A program made the translations under genes and the position numbers. From the NCBI RefSeq assembly GCF_000720255.1, contig NZ_JOJE01000039.1:1-64000 (forward strand): a DNA stretch of 64,000 bases. The letters run 5' to 3'. Numbering within the stretch: the stretch's first letter is position 1; each line of letters begins with the position of its first letter. The notes under the pieces were generated by a model. It worked only from the letters and a program-made list of their open reading frames with translations. It did not search any database and was not told the origin of the DNA. Positions 11,787 through 19,425 of the stretch are shown here, piece after piece. The stretch comes from Streptomyces griseus subsp. griseus. Its GTDB lineage: Bacteria > Actinomycetota > Actinomycetes > Streptomycetales > Streptomycetaceae.

Positions 11787-13535
11787 TTGGAAGCGCGGCT
11801 TGCCAGCACATTCGTGGACGTCGTACGGCAACAGGCCGACGCCCACGGCGACCGGGAGGCTTTCGCCTACATCCGGGATATGAGTGACGGCCGGATCAAC
11901 GACACACTCTCGTTCCGCGAACTGGACACGCAGGCGCGCATCACGGCCGGCTGGCTCACCAAGCAGGGGGGTGCGTCAGGCGACCGGGTACTGCTGTGCT
12001 TCCCGCCGGGCCTGGACTTCATCGTCGGCTTCCTCGGCTGCCTCTATGCGGGCATGGTCGCCGTGCCGGCGCCCATGCCCGAAGGCTTCAGCTCGTCAGA
12101 GGACCGAGTGAGCAAGATCGTCCGAGACGCCCAGACCGGCATCGCTCTCTCCGATGCGAGCGGCGCTGCGAAGCTTGAGCGATGGCTTGCCGACCAGCTC
12201 GGCGCTGCACTGCCCTGTGGCGCGGTCCGCACCATGGATTCCGCCCTCGCTGCAAGCCTGACCATGCCCGATGTGACGCCGGACACGGTGGCGTTGCTGC
12301 AGTACACCTCCGGCTCGACCAGCGACCCCAAAGGGGTCGTGATCACGCACCGGAACCTATTGAGCAACATGAAGCTGATCAGCGAATGCGCGGATGGCGG
12401 ACCGCACAGTCGTTCCTTCGGCTGGCTGCCGGTCATCCACGACATGGGGCTGATCGGGCAGGTGCTGTGGATGCTCTACCTCGGCGGTTGTACCGTGCTC
12501 ACCTCGCCGACCGAGTTTCTCCGACGCCCCTATCGGTGGCTCGAGCTCCTCAACGAGCTGGACATCGACTTCACCGTGGCACCGAACTTCGCCTACGACC
12601 TGTGCGTGCGAACCGTCTCGGAGGAGAAGCTCCGCGGACTGGACCTGTCAGGCTGGCGGGTGACCTTCAACGGGGCGGAACCGGTACAAGCCCAGTCCCT
12701 GGCCAAGTTCGAAGAGAAATTCGGGCCGGCCGGCTTCAAGCCCGAGACGTTCCTGCCGTGCTACGGCCTCGCCGAGGCGACCCTGCTGGTCACCGGGACA
12801 CGTGCCGACGGCAGACCGGTGATCACAACGGTCGACGCCGAGCTGCTGGCCCAAGGAGAGTTCGTTCCTACGGACCCCGGGGCAGGACGGCGCGAGCTCG
12901 TCGGCAGTGGAACGGTGGATCGGTCACGGGTGCGGATCGTGGACACCGAGACACGTGCGGCGCTACCGGACGGGAAAGTCGGTGAGGTCTGGGTGCGAGG
13001 CGAGAGCGTGGCCCAGGGGTACTGGGGCCAGGCCGACTTGAACGCCGAGATGTTCAACCAGAGCGTCGGTGGCGAGGCGGGCTTCTTCCGCACCGGGGAT
13101 CTCGGCGTGATCCACGAGGGCGAGCTTTATGTCACCGGTCGCCTCAAGGAAGTGCTGATCATCCGTGGACGCAACCTCTATCCGCACGACCTCGAGCGGG
13201 CTGTCCGCGCGGTCGATCCACGGCTGGCCACCGGAGCCGGCGCGGTCCTCACGCTGGACGCGCCCGAGGGCTCGGTCGTGGTGGTCCAGGAGATCAAACC
13301 ACGCGGCCTGGTCGAAGACGACTACCGCGCGTTGGCCAGGAACATCCAGCGGACCCTGGTGCGCGAGTTCAGCATCCCTCTGCCCAGCGTCGTGTTCGTC
13401 GGACCGGGCCGCGTTCGCAAGACCACCAGCGGCAAGATCCAACGCTCGCTGATGAAGCAGCTCTTCGTAGCTTCCACGTTGAAGCCCCTGCACGAGGAGC
13501 TGACCGATGCTCTCGCCCATCTGAGGAACGACTGA
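11787..13535 (+). CDS. Fatty acyl-AMP ligase (FAAL) for lipopeptide initiation
   Basis: ANL-family ligase that adenylates a fatty acid and passes it to an ACP rather than to CoA. Motifs: YTSGSTSDPKGVVITH (A3), GWLPVIHDMGLIG (the FAAL-type IHDMGL), NGAEPV, LPCYGLAEATLLV, RTGDLG, and RKTTSGKIQRS with the C-terminal lysine. The frame is open from GTG 11718, but that codon lies inside the 11-bp repeat array without a ribosome site. TTG 11787 has GGAGG five bases upstream and starts just before the conserved ASTFVDVVRQQA, so I prefer it (582 residues). The ACP follows 17 bases after the stop. Confidence 0.88.
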   Translation: MEARLASTFVDVVRQQADAHGDREAFAYIRDMSDGRINDTLSFRELDTQARITAGWLTKQGGASGDRVLLCFPPGLDFIVGFLGCLYAGMVAVPAPMPEGFSSSEDRVSKIVRDAQTGIALSDASGAAKLERWLADQLGAALPCGAVRTMDSALAASLTMPDVTPDTVALLQYTSGSTSDPKGVVITHRNLLSNMKLISECADGGPHSRSFGWLPVIHDMGLIGQVLWMLYLGGCTVLTSPTEFLRRPYRWLELLNELDIDFTVAPNFAYDLCVRTVSEEKLRGLDLSGWRVTFNGAEPVQAQSLAKFEEKFGPAGFKPETFLPCYGLAEATLLVTGTRADGRPVITTVDAELLAQGEFVPTDPGAGRRELVGSGTVDRSRVRIVDTETRAALPDGKVGEVWVRGESVAQGYWGQADLNAEMFNQSVGGEAGFFRTGDLGVIHEGELYVTGRLKEVLIIRGRNLYPHDLERAVRAVDPRLATGAGAVLTLDAPEGSVVVVQEIKPRGLVEDDYRALARNIQRTLVREFSIPLPSVVFVGPGRVRKTTSGKIQRSLMKQLFVASTLKPLHEELTDALAHLRND

Positions 13536-13552
13536 CCGAGGAAAACCAGAGA

Positions 13553-13846
13553 ATGGATCACGTTGTGACAACGGTGCACCGCAATAGCTCGCTTGAAGAG
13601 ATCCGAGCGTGGCTCATCGAGCGGGTGGCATACTACCTTGAACTGCCGACGGAGAAAATCGACCCAGAACTCGAGCTCGCGGAATACGGGATGGACTCGG
13701 TGTACACCATGAGTATCGTCGCCGAAATCGAGGATCAGCTCGGTGTGAAGATCGACGAGATGGCCGCTTGGAAGTACTCCACGATCAATGCCTTGGTCGA
13801 GTACGCCGAGAATCTGGTCAGCGAACAAGTGCACTCCGCGCGATGA
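13553..13846 (+). CDS. Stand-alone acyl carrier protein
   Basis: A 97-residue carrier protein with the phosphopantetheine site YGMDSVYTM (Ser near residue 60) inside the usual four-helix pattern. ATG 13553 follows the FAAL by 17 bases and has a purine-rich site (GAGGAAAA) upstream. FAAL-ACP pairs of this kind load a fatty acid onto the starter C domain of an NRPS, here the one at 9355-10523. The carboxyl end is slightly extended compared with minimal ACPs. Confidence 0.92.
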   Translation: MDHVVTTVHRNSSLEEIRAWLIERVAYYLELPTEKIDPELELAEYGMDSVYTMSIVAEIEDQLGVKIDEMAAWKYSTINALVEYAENLVSEQVHSAR

Positions 13847-13999
13847 CGACGGCTCGCGCATGCGGACGGGCACGGTGCCCATCAGCATCTATCGATCCGA
13901 AACGGTAGGTGTTCTGGGTCGTTGATGTGTGTGCAAGGCGGGTCAGGCTGGCCACCCGGACGCTTGCCTGATGGACGTCCGTTGTCGACGCGAATCAGT

Positions 14000-14479
14000 T
14001 CATTCGACTCTCGTCGCGTCGAGCCCGCTCCGCGGATCCTCCATGCGAGACGCTGACTCGTCTGCACTCTTCATTGCGCGCAGCAAAGGCAAACATGACA
14101 CCAGTACGAACAGGCCGAACAGGGTGATGGCTGTCAGCCCCACCGGTTGCAACAGCTGCGACGGGTCCGCCTGCACAGACGGCCAGTTGCTGATCCAGTT
14201 CGCGGCGACGTCCAGTGTCATCACACCGCTCCCCCACCAGATACCGCTCCGCCTCACGAGGCCCACCAGCACCACGACCAGCGGATCGAGAACGACAAGG
14301 CACACGAAAAACACCCGAATGAATGCGTGCGGAAACGCTGCATAAGCATGGATTCCACCCCGTACCAAATCGCTGATGTGAGCACACGCACCTTCAGCGA
14401 AACCGAGCAGGTACACCCCAAGAACCCATCGTGCCCACCGTGGCAGGCTCCCCCATTTGCCCCGCAACCGCTCCTTCAT
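14000..14479 (-). CDS. Small multi-pass membrane protein downstream of the lasso genes
   Basis: 159 residues with about four hydrophobic segments (WARWVLGVYLLGFAEG, AFIRVFFVCLVVLDPLVVVLVGLV, VMTLDVAANWI, AITLFGLFVLVSCLPLL) and a charged hydrophilic tail. I do not recognise a family. It begins 47 bases after the lasso B2 stop on the same strand, so it could be co-transcribed. No ABC transporter gene accompanies the lasso genes, which makes an immunity or export role conceivable, but nothing in the sequence proves it. Confidence 0.6.
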   Translation of the reverse strand: MKERLRGKWGSLPRWARWVLGVYLLGFAEGACAHISDLVRGGIHAYAAFPHAFIRVFFVCLVVLDPLVVVLVGLVRRSGIWWGSGVMTLDVAANWISNWPSVQADPSQLLQPVGLTAITLFGLFVLVSCLPLLRAMKSADESASRMEDPRSGLDATRVE

Positions 14480-14526
14480 GCAACAAGCCTATCCGCAGCC
14501 GATCACACCACCGAATGCTTCCGATT

Positions 14527-14967
14527 CTATTGCGATCGCTTGGGAGCCAAGCCATCGGCAGGCCCGATCGCCAGGAGAGTCCGGAAGTGGCCCGCTGGAT
14601 ACGGTTCTCCGACAGGAACTCCCTCGACTTCGACCCAGGCATGGGCCGAGAAGGGATTCGTACGGACGCCCGTGCACCACGTGGGCCAGGTGCCGCGCGC
14701 CCGACACAGGAGGGCGGTTGCCACCGAGCGCTGCAGGCATGCCTGTCCTGCGCATCGCAGGCTGACCGCGACCACGGCTGCGCGTGCCGCCGCAGCCTGG
14801 TCCGCGGTGGCCGGGGCGGCACGGCGGCGGGCGAACTCCAGTACCGCGCGCAGCCTGGATGGAGAGAGCCTGCTGAGGATTCCGGCGACGGACACAGCCA
14901 AGAGAGGCACCACTCGGCGGTGCGGGGGCAGCCGATCACGGCGGGACAGCGCCACGGGGATGCTCAT
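14527..14967 (-). CDS. Lasso peptide leader peptidase (B2, transglutaminase-like)
   Basis: Cysteine protease that removes the leader before ring closure. The 146 residues include RCAGQACLQRSVATA (catalytic Cys) and SAHAWVEVEG (catalytic His), the hallmark of the transglutaminase-like lasso B2 family, and the length is normal for split B proteins. I use ATG 14967, which overlaps the B1 stop (ATGA), rather than a codon further upstream. Coupling to B1 fits the known need of B2 for the RRE partner. Confidence 0.9.
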   Translation of the reverse strand: MSIPVALSRRDRLPPHRRVVPLLAVSVAGILSRLSPSRLRAVLEFARRRAAPATADQAAAARAAVVAVSLRCAGQACLQRSVATALLCRARGTWPTWCTGVRTNPFSAHAWVEVEGVPVGEPYPAGHFRTLLAIGPADGLAPKRSQ

Positions 14968-15233
14968 CGGCACTCCCGCAGCAGGTCCGCGGAGCACAGG
15001 GAAGCCAGGAGGGCCGCGATGTCACTGCGAGCGCGCGTGTCGGAAATAGCGCACTGAGAGGCGAGGGTCTGAGCCGCTTGCTCGCAGGTCTGGCCATTGG
15101 TCAGGCCGCGGAGGACAGAGAACCCTGTGGTGTTCAACTGCCAGTAACGACCGGTGCGTTCATGGAGAAGTACAGCTCCGTCGTCCGTCTCGGCGAGGGA
15201 TACCTGCGGATTGAGAAAAAATGTGCCGCTCAT
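14964..15233 (-). CDS. Lasso peptide B1 protein (PqqD-like RiPP recognition element)
   Basis: 89 residues with the PqqD/RRE fold pattern: FFLNPQVSLAETDDGAVLLHERTGRYWQLNTTG followed by helices. RREs bind the precursor leader (its YxxP...L motif) and present it to the peptidase. The start ATG overlaps the stop of the cyclase gene (ATGA), and the end overlaps B2, so C-B1-B2 are translationally coupled. Size and position are standard for actinobacterial lasso clusters. Confidence 0.92.
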   Translation of the reverse strand: MSGTFFLNPQVSLAETDDGAVLLHERTGRYWQLNTTGFSVLRGLTNGQTCEQAAQTLASQCAISDTRARSDIAALLASLCSADLLRECR

Positions 15234-17044
15234 GTCTGTCTGTGTCGCCTTTCGTTTCGTGCGAGGTTGCGTGCGGCGCGGAACCAGGTTTCGCAGCCAA
15301 GGAGCTGCTCGATGGCGAAGTTCCTGTTCAGATTGGCCTGGGGGGTGAGCAGCTGGGTGCGGACCGCGTCCGCTGAGATCAGGCCGACTCTGGCGAGTTC
15401 CGAGTCCGCGAAGAGTTCCAGGAGTTCGTCAAGGCTGCGGCTGAAGCCGACACGAAGATCCTCGTCGAAGGAGCCCTTGGTGGTTCGGGCGCGGACGCGT
15501 TCGGGCAGCACGTCCCGCATGGCCGCGGCCAGCAGGGGCTTGTACTCCCATGGCGTGCAACGCTCGTGCACTTGTACGGCCAGAGCAGCCTCCACGACGC
15601 GGTCGTCCAGGTAGGGCTGGTGAAGCCGGATCCCCGCCTGGCCGAAGAGTCCGGCGAACTGCCGGTACGCCGGCGCCGTCGCCCGCAGGGCCACCAGGAA
15701 TTGATGTTGGCCACGATCAGCAGCGAACGGGCGGGCGATCTCGGCCGTCTTCCGCAGCTCCGACCTGGCGGCGTCGACCGCTGCGTCCGTCACCCAGGCC
15801 GGAGCACGCAGCGGCATCAGGCCCCACCCCAGTGGCGGGTGCCGGGGCGCCGGAGCCGGGTCAGTGAGGGAATCGGCCTGGCCGCGCCACCAGTCACGTA
15901 CGGAATCCGCGCGGGCGAGCTCGGCAAGCGTCCCGCGCAGGGGCCAGCGGTTGAGGGCCTGGTAGCCGCGCAGGTGGCGCACCGCGAGCCGGGGGCGACG
16001 GCGCAGCAGCCGGTGCAGATAGCCGGGGAGCCTGCCGAACAGTTCGTCCGCGCCGTGCCCGGCCAGGTGCGCCCGCGAGCCGCGTTCGGCCAGAAGGCCG
16101 GCCGTGTGTTTCATGCGGGCCAAGGTCCGCGTGAAGAGGTACGGCTGTTCGGTGTCCGCCAGGTCTGCGGGGTGCGCGAACAAGGCGGGCAGTTCGTGTT
16201 GTGCCACGACCATGTGGGAGGCGTGCTCCAGCAGGGCCGCCGAGTGCGCCGCGAAGGCGGCGTCGTCGTTTCCCGAGTCCGACTCCGCCCATCGGAAGGT
16301 GAGCAGGTCGGGGGTCCTTCGGGCGCCGAGGAAGCACAGGGCGGTGGAATCCATGCCGCCGGACAAATCGGCGCTCAGCAGCCCCTGGCCGACGGTGCGG
16401 CCGCCTACGGCTTCCTCGAGCGCGGCATGGACCGCCGATGCGCCCTGTTCCAGCGGAAGTTCGGGCTCCGGCGGCCGCCACCAGGGGATTTCCTTCGCGC
16501 GGCCGCCCGTGATGAGCAAGCAGTGATCGTCCGGGACGGCGCGGATCCCGGACCAGACGCTGGCACTACCGAGTGGAGCGGGGAGGAGGCCACCGGTCGC
16601 CAACCGTGCCGCCAGTACGCCTTCGTCCACGCCTGCGCCGGTCAGCAGCGCCAAGGTGTCGGGACGGTCCGACGCGACGGGATGTCCGTCCACCCGGGTG
16701 TGAAAGATCTGACGCAGGCCGGTGATGGTGCCCCGGACACTCGTCCCCTCGGGAGATGCGACGATCAAGTGGTAGCTGCCGGGCAGTTCCCGGGCCAGCG
16801 CACTGGCATCGGACGGCGACTGCACACGTTCGACAAGCCGGATGAGCCGTGCGGTGGTGACTGGACAGTGTCCGATCACCACCGCACATACCGAGCCCGC
16901 CTGGACCCTGACTATTTCGTCCGCATCCCACCGGCCGACCAGCCAGGGCTTGCCCGAGGGGTGGGTCATGACCTGCGGCGACTCGAAGAGCCACTTGGGG
17001 TCGGTGGGGCAACCGTCGGGCAGGACGACGAACCCGGTGTTCAT
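15230..17044 (-). CDS. Lasso peptide macrolactam synthetase (C, asparagine-synthase-like)
   Basis: 604 residues. The N-terminal half resembles the glutamine-amidotransferase-like domain of asparagine synthase B. The C-terminal half has the ATP-pyrophosphatase loop DLSGGMDSTALCFLG and later HGADELFGRLPGY, as expected for the enzyme that adenylates the ring Asp/Glu side chain and closes it onto the core's first residue. The start ATG 17044 has GGAG upstream and lies 42 bases after the precursor stop. The end overlaps B1. No internal breaks are visible. Confidence 0.95.
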   Translation of the reverse strand: MNTGFVVLPDGCPTDPKWLFESPQVMTHPSGKPWLVGRWDADEIVRVQAGSVCAVVIGHCPVTTARLIRLVERVQSPSDASALARELPGSYHLIVASPEGTSVRGTITGLRQIFHTRVDGHPVASDRPDTLALLTGAGVDEGVLAARLATGGLLPAPLGSASVWSGIRAVPDDHCLLITGGRAKEIPWWRPPEPELPLEQGASAVHAALEEAVGGRTVGQGLLSADLSGGMDSTALCFLGARRTPDLLTFRWAESDSGNDDAAFAAHSAALLEHASHMVVAQHELPALFAHPADLADTEQPYLFTRTLARMKHTAGLLAERGSRAHLAGHGADELFGRLPGYLHRLLRRRPRLAVRHLRGYQALNRWPLRGTLAELARADSVRDWWRGQADSLTDPAPAPRHPPLGWGLMPLRAPAWVTDAAVDAARSELRKTAEIARPFAADRGQHQFLVALRATAPAYRQFAGLFGQAGIRLHQPYLDDRVVEAALAVQVHERCTPWEYKPLLAAAMRDVLPERVRARTTKGSFDEDLRVGFSRSLDELLELFADSELARVGLISADAVRTQLLTPQANLNRNFAIEQLLGCETWFRAARNLARNERRHRQT

Positions 17045-17086
17045 GTCACTCCATCAGCGTCGGTCGGCCTCGCGTCGGTCGGTCTC

Positions 17087-17230
17087 TTACCAGCCTTGCT
17101 TGGCGAGGAAGTCGGAGTGGTCGCTGCCGAAGCCGAGCGTGTCCTCCGAAAACTCCCCGACGGCCGTCAGCGCGGGCGGCTCGTAGCCCTGCTGAACCGA
17201 CGGCTCCTCGCGCTGCTGCTGGTTCTCCAT
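17087..17230 (-). CDS. Lasso peptide precursor, predicted core GFGSDHSDFLAKQGW
   Basis: A 47-residue gene starting at ATG 17230 behind AAGGAG (six-base spacing) and ending TAA at 17087. The leader contains Y16-EP-P19-A-L21-TAV-G25, matching the YxxPxLxxxG motif read by the B1 RRE, and Thr31 at the penultimate leader position. Cleavage after Leu32 gives a 15-residue core with Gly1 and Asp8, allowing an eight-membered macrolactam ring and a seven-residue tail ending in Trp. There is no cysteine, so it is a class II lasso peptide. I do not recognise the core as a described peptide. Confidence 0.9.
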   Translation of the reverse strand: MENQQQREEPSVQQGYEPPALTAVGEFSEDTLGFGSDHSDFLAKQGW

Positions 17231-17352
17231 GGTGTTCTCCTTCCATACGGGCCCCGTGTGAGGCCACCGGGCGTGAACCGCCCGGAGTCCAAGGTTGTTT
17301 CCCGGCCCATGCGCTGGGCGTCCCGGCAGGTCCGAAGTCCACGCACTGTCAC

Positions 17353-17474
17353 CACGTTCAGAGCTCGTGACACGATCTCGTCGAAGTGCTCTGGTCGAGC
17401 GTGACCGGTAGGGCACGTTCAGAGCTCGTGACACGATCTCGTCGAAGTGCTCTGGTCGAGCGTGACCGGTAGGG
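17353..17474. repeat. 61-bp perfect tandem duplication upstream of the lasso precursor
   Basis: Bases 17353-17413 are repeated exactly at 17414-17474. The unit starts CACGTTCAGAGC and ends GACCGGTAGGG. It lies about 120 bases upstream of the precursor start and 21 bases before the start of an IS5-like transposase relic. It may be a recent slippage or insertion scar, and since it sits where the lasso promoter should be it could also affect expression. Confidence 0.85.
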
Positions 17475-17495
17475 CGATTCGACCGTTCGTGGCGT

Positions 17496-17730
17496 GTGAG
17501 TACTCGGCCGTGGATCGTGGACGACGACGGTGGCGGACCGGCTGTGTCTGCAGGGCATCTTGTACGTGCTCCACAACGACATGGCCTGACAACTCCTGCC
17601 CTGGGAGCTGAGGTTCGGCTCCGGGCAGACCTGCTGGCGGCGCCTGGACCGCTGGCAGCAGGCTGGAGTCTTCGACCAGCCGCACCGCATCCTGCTCGCC
17701 GGACTTGTTCATGCCACTGTGGCGCTGAAT
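17496..17730 (+). pseudogene. IS5-family transposase relic (N-terminal part)
   Basis: The rightward reading begins GTG-S-T-R-P-W-I-V-D-D-D, the typical opening of Streptomyces IS5-family transposases. It skips about 20 expected residues, then continues in a new frame as DRLCLQGILYVLHNDMA, an in-frame stop (TGA where Trp is expected), QLLPWELRFGSGQTCWRRL and DRWQQAGVFDQPHRILLAGL. The strings LCLQGILYVLH and FGSGQTCWRRL are diagnostic. Deletion, frameshift, a stop and no recognisable DDE region make it inactive. It marks past transposition between the lasso locus and the meroterpenoid cluster. Confidence 0.85.
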
Positions 17731-18993
17731 CCACCGGCGGTACTGGAGTCTCGGTCTCGGACGCGCCATCCGGATGGGCTGCGATGACGAATGAGTAATG
17801 CGGCTACCGGGCAGACAACGGGAACAGCACTCATCGCAAGCGTCGGGACGGTGTCGCGCTTCTTGGTGAAAACGCGATCTCTTCGATCCATCGGGTGATA
17901 GAGCGTGCAGCCGAAGCGGAATTCACCGACGCTCTGCGGCCGGCCCGCCGATGCACATCAAGAGCGGAGTCCACATCCGGCCGAGCCGAAACCCTTCAGC
18001 GGTATCATGGCACGACACCCAAAGCTCTACCCCCGTCCCCCGCGGGAAAGCGCGGCATTGAAATTTGTCGCGCCCCACCCGTTTTTCTTTACGATCAAGA
18101 GAGTCGCATCTCCGAAGATCCTCGCACAACCTTGTGAGCCCTAGATGGCCGAAACGCATCCCCCAAGATTTCTTAAAACACCTCTTCCAAAAAGAGGGCG
18201 TGGGATGCAGAAATCGGCTACTCAAAGTAGTCGCATCTGAGTAAACACTCCTCAGATTGATCACCGACTGTAGCCTCACCGGCGTGCCCGGGCAGACCAC
18301 GGCAGCCGATGCCGGAGGGCCGTCGGCGAAAAATGATCGCTCTCCTGACCCAGACGCCGCGCCCACTGCGCACACCCGCCGGTTGGCGACCTCAAGCCAT
18401 CCGGCCGACTGCGTGTCGAAGGCGCTGTATCGCGCGATCCCCTTGATCGACATGCCCTCCGCACGGTGGAGCCGCCAGCCCCGCCCTCACATGACCGGCC
18501 ACGCCAGGAGGGGCGCGCACCCCTGGTGCGGGCGGGTGGACGGGGTGCGATCGCACATCAGGCGCACCCCCGAAAGCGTCACAGGCACACAGACCCCCTG
18601 ACCTGCGATTTCATGCCCCTGCTGGCCTGGCGTGGACGCCCCTGGACGGTATCTACAACCTGTGCCCGTCAAAGCGGTATTGCAGGGGGCCGGACGTACT
18701 CTCACTCACGGCTTCGCGAAGATCCTCGACGCCCGGCTTCACGCACCAGAATTCCGCGGATCTATGACGAACCTATATTCGCCCGAGGAGTAGTGCGTAC
18801 AGCCAGTAGTCGCGCCGGGACGACATGTACGATCATCAGCGCACGGGAAGCGTCCCTACCTCCAACAGGACCGACACGTCGAGGCGTTGGGGAAGCGACT
18901 ACCAGGCGTTCGGGCCACTGTCACACCCCCGCGGCCAACCGATGGCACATCGAGTCGCCGGCTTCAACTTTGTCCCCACAGAGCGGAGAGAAC
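17731..18993. other. Long gene-poor stretch between the lasso and meroterpenoid regions
   Basis: About 1.26 kb in which I support no gene. It is less G/C-rich than its surroundings around 18050-18260. There the 10-mer AGTCGCATCT occurs twice (18102-18111 and 18229-18238), and small inverted repeats cluster: CTCTT/AAGAG near 18182-18196, CTACT/AGTAG at 18218-18230, and ATCTGAG/CTCAGAT at 18235-18257. It could include decayed insertion-sequence DNA beyond the IS5 relic and regulatory sites, but nothing is certain. Confidence 0.4.
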
Positions 18994-19350
18994 GTGTACA
19001 TCGCCTTCGTCACGGTCACCATACTCGGCGCGGTCTTCAACGGTGCCGCCGCCGTCACGTACTTGATCGGCCACGAATACCCCAAGACCCAGGCGGACAT
19101 GAAGGGGATACCCCGAAAGTACGTGCCGGTATTGGGCATGTTACTGGCAGCGGGCACCGTGGGACTGCTGGCCGGGCTCGCCGTGCCGCTGCTGGGGACT
19201 CTCGCCGCCTGCGGCCTCATCCTCTACTTCATCGGCGCGATCATCGCCCACCTGCGGGTGGGCTCCCGCGACATCGTGGGCGGGATCGTGTTCCTGGCCA
19301 CCGCGGTGGCCGTTCTCACCCTGGGCCTGATCGATCACGGCGCCTGGTAA
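18994..19350 (+). CDS. Small four-helix membrane protein (DoxX-like type)
   Basis: 118 residues that are almost entirely hydrophobic: YIAFVTVTILGAVFNGAAAVTYLIG, VPVLGMLLAAGTVGLLAGLAVPLLG, ACGLILYFIGAIIAHLRVG and GIVFLATAVAVLTLGLI. A polar PKTQADMKGIPRKY lies between the first two helices, the arrangement seen in DoxX-like integral membrane proteins. I chose GTG 18994, preceded by GGAGAG, because the longer open frame upstream has no recognisable content. Function is unknown. It converges on the ANL ligase gene and shares a terminator with it. Confidence 0.7.
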   Translation: MYIAFVTVTILGAVFNGAAAVTYLIGHEYPKTQADMKGIPRKYVPVLGMLLAAGTVGLLAGLAVPLLGTLAACGLILYFIGAIIAHLRVGSRDIVGGIVFLATAVAVLTLGLIDHGAW

Positions 19351-19400
19351 TGCGCGGGGTGGCCCGGCCCGGCGCGGGCACGGGCACGGGCCCCACTACC

Positions 19401-19425
19401 GGGGCCGGCTCTACAGGCCGGCCCC
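19401..19425. terminator. Bidirectional hairpin between convergent genes
   Basis: GGGGCCGGC (19401-19409) and GCCGGCCCC (19417-19425) form a perfect 9-bp stem with a seven-base loop. It overlaps the stop codon of the leftward ANL ligase and lies 50 bases beyond the stop of the rightward membrane protein. There is no T-run, as is usual in Streptomyces. Confidence 0.55.

Noticed and set aside
17923..18453. Leftward 176-residue frame in the gene-poor stretch
   Set aside because: No recognisable motif, no convincing ribosome site, and composition unlike the neighbouring genes.
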